Below, piece after piece: positions 54,884 through 64,000 of a stretch of DNA of 64,000 nucleotides. The position numbers and the translations under genes were made by a program. The stretch spans positions 23,500,951-23,564,950 of the forward strand of contig OX388311.1 of the NCBI GenBank assembly GCA_947579605.1, read 5' to 3'. Position 1 is the first letter of the stretch. Each line of letters begins with the position of its first letter. The notes under the pieces are model-generated. The model ran no database searches. It saw only the letters and a list, made by a program, of their open reading frames with translations, and was not told the origin of the DNA. Source of the stretch: Athripsodes cinereus. Lineage: Eukaryota; Arthropoda; Insecta; Trichoptera; Leptoceridae.

Positions 54884-56802
54884 GATAGATGATGTAGGTT
54901 TTTTATTCCGAAGAATTATTATAACAAAAAAAAAAACAAGACCAACATTTTTAATTATTTTCTTTTTATATGCATACATATTCTCGTGTTTTAAAATAAA
55001 ACCTTAATATATTTAAAATAGTCTGATTGCAGAAACGATAATTTATTACCCAATTTTACACCAACCAATATAATAAATTCCAATGTGACCCGTAAGATAA
55101 GCAAATTTTGTTGAAAAATAAAATATAAAAATGCTTAAATTCTTACTTCTTATTAATGGTGTCCGAAAAATACGACTTCTATAATTCTTTCTAGTTGAAA
55201 AACGAAAGGAAAAAACAATCTATTGTGTTCTCTATTGAAACGAGACAATCATTTGTGGCTATATCTTTTGTTTTGCATTTTACAACGCAGGCTGTAAAAA
55301 AATAAAATGCCGTAAATTATCAGTGTGCTATTTATGTTTAAACCTCACTTTTACTTTTATAACGTTCTACTGAAAATAAATTTATAACAGTCTCTAAACG
55401 TTTGTCAATTCTGTATACAAAAAAACGTGAGTTGATGCGTTGACTTCATTTGTAACGATAAATAGTTTTTGTGTATTGAGTGCGTAGCTGAGCACTGAAA
55501 ACGAAATGAAAGTTATAATTTTATTTTATCAATTTGTTGATTTTGATGTTAAGATAATAGCTATTGCAATATAATCATTCGAACACCTGCGTGTGGTAAA
55601 ATAGTCTATTTTCGTACCTTTTGCTGACGTATGTCTTACGATCTAAAAAAGCAATTGAACCAATAGCGCTATTACGAAAAATAACAATCGGTAGACGATA
55701 AATCGACGGGTGTTCTATTGTCCAAAATATAATATTTCTTTCAAAAAAATAAAAGTACAATGTTATTATTAATAATAATACAAATAATGCTATATTTTCT
55801 AAAGTTATCTTTCAATTACTATTATAGATTTATAAACGAAACGCTTAAAATGCTCGCGTGTTTCTATAATAGATGTGAAAATAACAACTTTGACACGAAA
55901 ATTTCAAAGAATAATAAAGTTGAGAGTCGTGATTGTCAGTAGATAGTTAATAAATGGTATTATTACACAAGGGTATAAATATCTACTAGATAATATATAG
56001 AGGCAGTAGTCAATTACTTGAACTATGTACTCGTACTATGTACCTGATACTTATGGAGTGAATTGTATGACTGTCGCCATAGTAGGTATGTACTTCCTAA
56101 CTTCTATACGCCCATTTTTGCATTGTTCCTAACTGTGTTGTGTCTACTGACTCACATTTCAGTAATATTATTACCTACATTCTAAGTCCTTTTTGAAATG
56201 ACAATGGTTGCATAAGACTAATATTATCTAGAAACAGATACATAATAATCAACTTTTGGTTCTTATACTATCTGAGTAACTGCTTGAATTATTAAATAAT
56301 ATGCACTCACTTGTATTTTAAACCCATTTTAATATATATTTATTAAAAATATATTTTACATTAAATAGATTTTCGTGGTGATCGAAAACGTAGGATGCAT
56401 TTCCAACACATACGTCATTGGAAACCCATAAGCACCGACGAGCAAATAAATTTTTACATTTCCACATATTGAAAAACGTTATACTTTAAAACCATCTATC
56501 ACAATGGTAGTTGGCCAAAATAGTCACTGTATGTTTGTTAGATTTGTAGCGTTTCAGACAATCCTCTTTCACAATTTATAATGAAAATGAAAGTAAATCA
56601 GAGTGTCATTGGGAATGTCGTGAGAAGAAGTATCTCCATCGGCTCTGAGAAGCACTCTGCGGTCTGCGGTCCCGAGAGGAGAGTTATAGGGCAAACAATG
56701 AAAAAGGAAGACGACAATAGTGTAACAATTTTTTACAGATGTCAAACAAAATTGTTCAGTATAATGTAGCTTATAATTTTTTGCAGTATTAAGAAATGTG
56801 AA
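54884..56802. other. AT-rich intronic DNA with one GC-richer patch
   Basis: 56590-56740 (TCGTGAGAAGAAGTATCTCC, ATCGGCTCTGAGAAGC, GGTCCCGAGAGGAG) is open on both strands (+ 56581-56769, - 56569-56805) and compositionally distinct. I cannot name it; a transposon fragment is more likely than a host exon because no splice sites bound it. Confidence 0.4.
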
Positions 56803-56868
56803 CACTTACATCTTAAATTTAATGACAAGGTTTTCCACCCATCCTTATGCCTTATTTCTTGTTGGTAA
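56803..56868 (+). repeat. Family A repeat fragment
   Basis: ACTTACATCTTAAATTTAATG, ACAAGGTTTTCCACCCATCC, TTGTTGGTAAT: central third only. Confidence 0.55.
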
Positions 56869-58434
56869 TATCTTATTAAATAATTACAATGTAATAATTT
56901 TGTTCCTAGTTACATTTTATGTATCAACATAATTACAATCAAGTAGTGTTGGTGTGTTCCTGCGTTGGTCAACCACTTATATGAATAATATGTAATAAGT
57001 ATGTTTTAGTATAGACAATGTCAATATAATAGTATAACCTAAGTATTAAACCAAGCTGACAGTATTATTAATGTGTGGTTTGTGTGATATAGAATAATAT
57101 AAATCCATTATTATCTGTGAATTATCATTAGCACAGTTTATAACACCGTTCAGTACTTTTATGGCACGTGCTACCTTGCAATTATATATACATTACTGTA
57201 AATAAAGAATGGAACCTGAATAATTTATCACAATAAACAAAATATTGTGCATTAAACAGAATTACTTTCACTAAGAGTGGTACAATAAGAAGAGCGGACA
57301 TTATTGTGGGGCTTATTGTGTATAGAATTTTGAACATAATAGAGGAAGATGACTCTATTATTGTCATCCGAATTTAAATACCTACATGATTACGCACGGT
57401 TACCAGTATGAATCTTATCACAGTACATACTGCAAGTAATGTGGTTAACGAAATAATAAAAAGGACACAATATACATAATATATCATAATGTCGCTTCTC
57501 TTGCAGTTTAGGTAGGAAGGATTATGTTTCACACACTTTTGTAACATAATGTAGCTCTACACGTTAACTTAACTAAATGATCTAGACAGGCGCTTCCCGG
57601 ACTCATATCTTTTTTGCCGTTCTGTTTTCATCCATTATAATATAAACATGTACGATTCGCCGTATTTTATCAACACATTCGTCCTGGGAATTGCATCAAT
57701 TTTTATTATGCCCTTCTGTCATTAATTAATAACATAATATATCTTAGAAGAATCCATCAAAGTTAATACCAACTTTTGAGTACCCAAATCACAAAATCAT
57801 CACAAAATCTTCAATATCTATTAATTGTACAGTGTCCTTGAGGTGCTTTGACATGTAAACAACAATTGGATGTTGTCCAATAACAATAATAATAAAACAC
57901 TAAGTTTTATTCAATAAAAAATGTGAAATGAATGCCCTTATACGAGTAAAGTAATTATAAACATTCTAGATCTATGATTATTTTATTTTATACCGCTGTG
58001 GTTATGACAGGCTTCAGTAGGTACCACTAGGCGGTCCGTTGTGATATTTTAACAAACAGCTGTTGCAACTTTATGCAACCGTAAACATAAACTAAACTTC
58101 CTACAAAAGTCGTTCATATTTCTTGCTACCTTTGTGTTATTATATTTTCGTAATATTTTATTAAATTTATCACTATTTTGTACTAATAACACCTTGCGCA
58201 ATAATTCGAATAGTACATTTTAAAATCAGAACAGTTTGTTTATTTATTATTATTCTAATTCGATTGAGTGCAAATCATCCGATTTCGAGTGGAACTTACT
58301 TTTTTTATTTCCTTTATTTTTAATATATTTATGTCAGTAAGAACTTATTACTAAATATCTACCTGTTCAATCAAGTAATCATCTCAATACATATAAAAAA
58401 GAATCAAAACAGCTTTTTAACTTTCCATAAACAA
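56869..58434. other. AT-rich intronic DNA, no feature recognised
   Basis: No exon or repeat copy noticed. Confidence 0.45.
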
Positions 58435-58487
58435 AGCGGAGCCCTCGTTCAAGAGGCCGAGACTCTACTTCCAGGCTACCGACGAAC
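58435..58487 (-). mobile_element. Head fragment of the tRNA-derived SINE
   Basis: Read on -: GTTCGTCGGTAGCCTGGAAG, TAGAGTCTCGGCCTCTTGAA, CGAGGGCTCC. It aligns base for base with 21799-21848 (GTTCGTCGGTAGCCTGGAGG...) apart from a few changes. Truncated before the B box. Confidence 0.75.
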
Positions 58488-59883
58488 TATTTGTTTTTGT
58501 CTTTACGTTTATTTTACTACTTATTCAAATAACAAACTTTTTCAATAATCTGTTTATCTTGAATTGAGGATAAAATCATAATATTTTGATTGAAATAAAT
58601 ATGTTTTTAAGCAATAATTGATTATTATTCATGTAATGCTGTTTATCAAATATACGTTATATCAACTATTAGACATTTTATTTCATGAAGACAATCGTAT
58701 GTGTCGTCATTGTCATTCTAATAGTAAATCAATGAATAGAAATATGCCAAAATAAATTGCCTCAAGCTCTATAGGACCTTGCGTCTTCAATTTGTTCTCA
58801 TAAGATCACGTCATTATTCATCTAAAAAGTATCTGCATAATATAAAGTATTCGATTCCTCATATCCTGTTTATTTCGTCCATATTATTATTATTAGTGTA
58901 TGTATGTGCGAACAAATAAGTTGTACATACATTATGCAAATTTGTTAGATAACAATGCTTCCTACAAGGTTCGTATTGCATAATTTGAACGAGTAGGTAC
59001 ATACATACAGTATTATCTACAAGTATTACACCATTGCTAGTCTGGTTTTTCATTTATTTACGATAGTTGCGAGTACAAAGCTGTGTCTTGATTTAAATTC
59101 AATACTTAGAAATGTAATATGTTCAATTTACAGAATTATTTACTTATTAGATTTAGCAATCTGTTAATACTTATAAGAGATATGTTTCAACGAAGAAAAC
59201 TTTTTATTGCATTTTTTTCTCTTTCACTTTTTTTTTTTTTTTTATTTGTTATTAATTATATTTTGATGTTAAAGATGCGTAGCCATCTTCCCAATACCTT
59301 AAAAAATTCAATTAAAAATAAAATGAATGAATGATGTACAATATATAAAAAGTTCTAACAGTAAACAAAGAACAAACGATGCCACAAGTTTAATAAATCA
59401 TTTTGCTAAAGAGCATAATTACCGTAATGATAGTATTATAGTATTGAGAAGATTCACAGATCATGAATGCAATGAAGCATGTCTCCCGTCGTGGTTTTGT
59501 TCATTGTGAAGCAAATTAAATTTTCAAGGTTCGTATTGGACAGTGCCAAGATCAAGTGGAGGATGTCCACATCATTAGTTTTAGATTTATTGTCAGTATT
59601 TAGAATGATAGACTCTGTCATTTTATAAAGGTATAACACTCTTGATTCTGTATAATATTTTGATGTATCACTGTAATAAATGTTTCATTTCACAAGCAAT
59701 TTCGAGAGATACTCATAATGCACTAGAGTGATAAGAGAAAAAACAAAGTTTTATAATGTATTATATTCAACCCGAAAGAATGACATGCTAATGGCCCTCA
59801 CCGGTTCACAATGCTATATGAAAATACTAAATGACATTTTTTTCTGTAAATAATTACGTACTTTGTCCGTAATGCATTAAGTG
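58488..59883. other. AT-rich intronic DNA, no feature recognised
   Basis: No exon or repeat copy noticed; a T14 run lies at 59230-59243. Confidence 0.45.
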
Positions 59884-60040
59884 CTAGTGCCTTTTTTGAA
59901 CAACCTTCAAATTCCTTTGTAAATATATGACACCCATCATGAATTTCTTAATTCTCATTGGTACGGATTGGACAACTTGCATGCTTATTACATGAAGTAG
60001 CAAGCCAGCTCTCCAATTTTTTTGGAGATGCCACGATGTT
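59884..60040 (+). repeat. Family A repeat copy, diverged
   Basis: CACCCATCATGAATTTCTTAATTC, GACAACTTGCATGCTTATTAC, ATGAAGTAGCAAGCCAGCTC, GGAGATGCCACGATGTT. The hairpin GCATG...CATG region is kept. Confidence 0.65.
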
Positions 60041-60045
60041 AAGGT

Positions 60046-60174
60046 ATTTTTTTTTATTTATTAATTCTTTATTGAACATTGATTAGAAGCAAATTTACAT
60101 GAAAACACATTTAAATCAAATACAATCAATATATGTACAGAAGTCGAGTTTATCGCGATTTTTTTCAACTAACC
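60046..60174 (-). mobile_element. Hairpin-ended LINE 3' end with a collapsed hairpin
   Basis: Read on -: GGGTTAGTTGAAAAAAATCGCG, ATAAACTCGACTTCTG, ATATTGATTGTATTTGA, TAATCAATGTTCAATAAAG and an AATTAATAAATAAAAAAAAA tail. The loop and 3' stem arm (GCCTTTGC) are deleted relative to 53526. Confidence 0.75.
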
Positions 60175-61007
60175 CGAACGTACCGGATTACTCATTTTTC
60201 TTCCTTATTTTTTATAATTATGATATTCAAATTTAATGGAAGTTTTTCACCTAGTCAAACGGCTAGTTTAATAATAACACATTTTAAATCTTTCAAATAT
60301 AAAACTAAAAAAACATAAAGATTAAATAATTATAATTAATACTTAATTTAGTTTAGATTATAAAGGTTTAGATAGATAAAATTTTAATTAATAAAATGAA
60401 CGCAATATTAAAAAAAAATGTATCAGTAAGCACTAATATAAATGCAGGTACCTAAAACATTATAGTAAATGCCCAAAACATATCTGTTAATGATATCCTT
60501 GACTTTTATATAGTGTAGGAAATATACAATTTTAATGAAAAACAACGAAATTAATAAATGTATTCAGAACAAAACGAATGATGTCAGTACTTTGAGTTTT
60601 AAATTATATCAATTACATCACATTTAGTCATTCTTGACGCATTGAGATCAAAATAATATTCATAATAAAAATACCTAAGTTTATATTCATTATTCTGTGT
60701 TCTATATGTTTTTGCTCTTCTTTTTTCGTTTATTCGAGTAAAAATAAGTCTGAAGTATTTGCAACGATTAGGCGCAAATCGCGTCATCTATTTTACGCAA
60801 TTACGCAATAATTGTAGGAACTATTTTACGCAATTCCTAATACCGTTTTCATAAGAATTGTGTTTTGTGAAAAAGCATCGATTAAGCTATAGAGAACTTT
60901 CCGGATTATTAACATTACATTATTTTACATTATTATTATGTTTGTTTCTCTTGGCTAGACGAAAATCGATGGAGTGTAGTCAAAAGATTCCACACACGTG
61001 GGTTTTT
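60175..61007. other. AT-rich intronic DNA, no feature recognised
   Basis: Only small local repeats of TTTTACGCAAT (around 60790-60835). Confidence 0.45.
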
Positions 61008-61320
61008 AACCAGTCAGCTCTTCAGGCTGCCTATCTGGCACCTCCAATCTGAACAATATTATTTTGTTATAGGTATGCAGAATTTTGGATAAATGGAAAT
61101 TCACAGACTTCTTCGGTATCCGGGTAGATGGTGAGTCTTCTTTAATGAGAACTTTTCGCAGTGAAAAAAGATTTTCTTTAACCGATTCTTACATACTCAT
61201 AACTCATCCAGGACCACCCATCTTATCTCTTTTTCGATGTACCTACTCTGCAGTGTCTCCATCACAGATACTAAAGAGTGCATCGGTGCATCATTTCTGA
61301 TGCGTTCATACCACCTGATA
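61008..61320. repeat. Unclassified dispersed repeat, copy 2
   Basis: CAGCTCTTCAGGCTGCCTAT and CGGTATCCGGGTAGATGGTGA match the repeat at 23772-23912. On - the distal part contains WYERIRNDAPMHSL, weakly reminiscent of LINE WYGH-type segments, which would make it another LINE scrap on the minus strand. The frame open on + (61085-61300) has no domain. Confidence 0.45.
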
Positions 61321-62335
61321 TCCAATACCTTCCAACATTAGTTATGTATCTACCCATAAAGGCTTTAAAAATACTTACCATAATTCACATAAGATTTATA
61401 CCAAAGATCTTAGGTGAGGATAAATTTTGGTAACTAATTTGTATACACAGTTGACACCGATTTATCTTCATTTGCATATAAATCCTCGTTTAAAACATAT
61501 CTGTTATTAAAAAGATGTGAAGTCGTGTTGAATAAATCATTTTAAGATCATCTGCAAATAACATTGAGGTGAGTATTACAGAAGTAATCTGTTGTGTGAT
61601 TATTATAACTGCCACCCACGAAGGACTAATCACTTTGCTTATAGATGACAAATTCAAAAATCTACATATTATTGTGTTTATTTAACTTTTTCTTCCGCTT
61701 GTAGTAGATCAGAGATTTGTTTTCTCGAATGTTCTATTTAAGTCACCTTTAAAAGGTAATTTTTTTGGAAAAACATCGCGATTAAGACATTAATATTTGC
61801 AATTCAAATTTGAATGAGAAATGCCACGACTTTTTTCATTGTTGGAACTACTCGCATGAGGTTTTAAGAGAGGATTTTTACATGATGAACCTACATAAAA
61901 GCAACCTTCGTGTGAATCAACTCCGAAAAAATCCATATAAAACTATACTTTGAGGATTAACATAGTAAAAAATATTTATTTAGAAAGAAAAACTGTTTAA
62001 AATACGTAAACCAAAATATTACATAACAAATTGCTTACACAAAAGTTTTATATTAACGAGTAAAAATATTTTTTTGCGTTCAAAGACAGCGTGCATAAAT
62101 AGCAGATAAATCTTCGAAGTATAATTTTCTACGCAATAATAATATTATTGTTATCATCATGTGACCGTGGAATATGAAACACCAACGAAAGTAAAAGTAA
62201 CCATAGTAAGAGTCAGTCATTGCCTCTGTACAATGTAATCAGCTGTGCCATGAGGAGATCCCATCATCATCACTCATCAGAGGCGGCTGGTGGGTTGAAC
62301 CTATTGATTTGCGTAGGATATATATAAAATACCTT
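61321..62335. other. AT-rich intronic DNA, no clear feature
   Basis: 61740-61800 (ACCTTTAAAAGGTAATTTTTTTGG, CATCGCGATTAAGACAT) may be a very decayed family A piece, too weak to call. Confidence 0.35.
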
Positions 62336-62402
62336 CACATCGGCAAGTGTGGCACGGAAGTAATGCCTGTGAATCACGAGATTCGAATCCCAGCCAGGAA
62401 AA
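62336..62402 (+). mobile_element. tRNA-related SINE fragment
   Basis: ATCGGCAAGTGTGGCACGG, GTAATGCCTGTGAATCACG and a B-box-like GATTCGAATCCCAGCC. The layout is that of a tRNA-derived SINE head; a degraded A box and no cloverleaf. It differs from the 21799 family. Confidence 0.45.
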
Positions 62403-63295
62403 AATAATCGAATCGCATTGACCGAAAGATGTAATGGTCTTAGTAGAATATGGTGTTTTATTCAATAATAATTTGTAATGTAGGTATACTTTTTAATGTT
62501 TGAAGACTGTAATATTGTAAAATTATCATGCATTTTAAAAGGCAAATGCCGTTTATTATATTTACGAGTTATGATTTAGTGCATTGTATATATTAATATT
62601 ATATGTAACTAAATTAATAATCTTAAATAATAATCAAACTTTGGGACTAGCTCAATCTATGTGAATTGTCCATACGCATGTTATACCGAACATCGATTTT
62701 TCTTTCTTGATCCATGAAGAATAGCTGTGTTATTTAAAAAAAAAGTATACATTTGAAACAATACTGTCGGAGTGAGATAAAATATACAAAAATATTATTT
62801 AATTTATAAAGGGACTGTATTGCATCAACACTCATAAGAAGGAACCGCCGCTGTATTCGTTGAGAGGGAAAACAATAAGAGAGTTTTGCGCTCGTAATCT
62901 CTAAAATTGATTAAGAGCGGAACCCAATCTTTAGATAATGATTATTACTTTGTCATCCTTAAACTTTCTTAAATTATTGTTAATGATTCAACATTATAGA
63001 TATTTTTTTATTACAGTTGTTTTTTGTAGGTAGGTACGTTTCCTAAAATGCGTGTGATTTTTTAAAAAGGAAATTAAATGTTGCCACATTATTAATTTAT
63101 TTGTTGTAGCATAATTGAAAATGTAATCGGACGTATACTGCTGTTTTATTTTATTATTTGTTTAATTTGATAACTAGAATGTATAATTTATGCTTTTTTA
63201 TTATTTGAACATTGTTTTGAACAAATAATATTTCTTATTTAAGAAATAAAATTATTTTGTGGCACAAATTGCACAAAATAATTATCCTATGTTCT
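62403..63295. other. AT-rich intronic DNA, no feature recognised
   Basis: No exon or repeat copy noticed. Confidence 0.45.
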
Positions 63296-63373
63296 TGATG
63301 ATGATGATGATGATTATGGATGATTTTGTTTTGACGCCGTTTAACAGTCCCTAGACTGTCACAAGGGCGCCTA
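63296..63373 (-). mobile_element. 3' UTR and tail of the CR1/L2-like LINE
   Basis: Read on -: GGCGCCCTTGTGACAGTC, TGTTAAACGGCGTCAAAAC, AAAATCATCCATAATC and an (ATC)n tail (63296-63315). It matches CGCCCTTGAGACG...AAACGGCGTCATAATAAAATCATCC and the ATC tail at 9388-9450. Confidence 0.75.
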
Positions 63374-64000
63374 TTATTTTTATTTAACTGTTATAAAATT
63401 TTGAAAACACTTGTGACTGTCACAAATTTGATTAAAATGCGAGAATTTTATGTGAGTTCCAATTGAAGGTATTATTAATTGTCACAAATATCATTCACTA
63501 ATTCGCATTTTTAAATTTGAAATTTTTAACTAATTAAAAAAAATAGCACCCAAAAAATTAACTTTAAAAAACTATTGAAACTAAAAAAAAGTATTAAAAT
63601 TTTGTTAATTTGAACAATTGAACAGTTCTTGAGAGAAATGTCAAAGATCAAAGAAAAGAAATAGTAACTTCATAAATATCCGTATCACAATAATTCTATT
63701 CCAGTGTATGACAACGAATGATAGTAACATAATAGAATAATCCCGAATGCTTTGTTTTTACTTATTTATTACTGTCTAATATCTACTGTACATTATTACA
63801 AGCTGTTTTATACAATATCAAATACAATCACTATTCATGGGCTATTTTATTGTAGAGACTCAATTTCTTCCAACTTACCCAACTTCATACAATTTCGTTA
63901 TAAAATTTTTAGGAAGGAAGAGAGAAAGTACAAAGAAAACGAACAGGTAGGAAAAAGTAATTAGACACAGACGCAAAATTTTAAGTTATAAAATTATTAT
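63374..64000. other. AT-rich DNA to the window end, no feature recognised
   Basis: No exon or repeat copy noticed. Confidence 0.45.

Larger units (their letters stand above)
36425..64000 (+). other. Start of a very long second intron of the MH2 gene (open-ended)
   Basis: Begins at GTAAGG after the MH2 exon. No downstream exon completing the MH2 domain was recognised to the end of the window, so if the gene is intact this intron exceeds 27.5 kb. It contains about half of the repeat copies listed here, in both orientations. A short, AT-rich exon could have been missed by eye. The intron call is inference from the missing acceptor. Confidence 0.45.

Noticed and set aside
61085..61300. Open frame (MDKWKFTDFFGIRVDG...) that looks like an exon with a nearby GT
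   Set aside because: The same blocks recur at 23772-23912, so it is a dispersed repeat; no acceptor/donor pair fits and no protein family matches.
61740..61800. Another family A copy
   Set aside because: Only short blocks (CCTTTAAAAGGTA, AACATCGCGATTAAGACAT) are reminiscent; too weak to list.
1..64000. CRISPR arrays, operons, prophage or bacterial insertion
   Set aside because: Repeats are dispersed and eukaryotic in type, with introns and LINE/SINE hallmarks; no regularly spaced array was seen.

Overview
The window looks like insect, most probably lepidopteran, chromosomal DNA. It is very AT-rich, has almost no long open frames, and is littered with short 3'-truncated non-LTR retrotransposon ends, tRNA-derived SINEs and MITEs. 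Several of these (an RTE-type end with a CAT/ATG-repeat tail, a LINE ending in YPTWDTA, and 3' ends with a GGTTRGTTGG-hairpin) are typical of moth and butterfly genomes. No bacterial, organellar or viral gene set is present. The species cannot be named from the sequence alone.

I can support one host protein-coding gene, on the + strand. A first coding exon (35965-36015, good start context, perfect GAG|GTAAGT donor) joins in phase 0, across a 251-bp intron, to a 158-bp exon (36267-36424). That exon encodes the start of an MH2 domain of the insect Expansion/Rebuff type (motifs WTQIDDEIWAK, RNRRVAKAYARAP, LTINGSDEGFDGM). The exon ends in phase 2 at GTAAGG. I recognise no further exon, so the next intron appears to run at least 27.5 kb, past the end of the window. 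The ~36 kb upstream holds no recognised coding exon. A TATA-box/initiator pair near 10356-10387 is the only core-promoter-like signal I picked out, and its link to this gene is unproven.

The rest is intergenic or intronic DNA with a layered transposon record. (1) A ~240-bp non-coding dispersed repeat ('family A') occurs about 18 times in both orientations; several copies end in a TAG/TAA-type microsatellite tail. (2) LINE ends fall into several families: a CR1/L2-like group (7.5, 9.2, 38.6 and 63.3 kb), a YPTWDTA group with TATAG/TATAC tails (12.8, 16.1 and 19.8 kb), a zinc-finger-ended element (53.0 kb), a Jockey-like end (28.5 kb), an RTE-like end (17.4 kb) and others. (3) Seven 3' ends carry a terminal hairpin whose stem changes between families by compensating substitutions. 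(4) DNA-transposon relics include a non-autonomous hAT with a perfect 8-bp target duplication (3169-3643), a TA-flanked MITE (two copies), a CAGGG/CCCTG MITE (two copies) and a CACTGTG-ended, possibly Transib-like, MITE (three pieces). (5) A tRNA-like module sits inside an element with ~33-bp inverted ends (43359-43592).

Several nested insertions with clear target-site duplications allow relative dating. Remaining stretches are AT-rich single-copy-looking DNA in which I see no gene. I find no evidence of a multi-gene novel system. The most worthwhile leads are family A, the conserved LINE 3' hairpin, the tRNA-like/inverted-repeat composite and the MH2 gene start with its long flanking introns.
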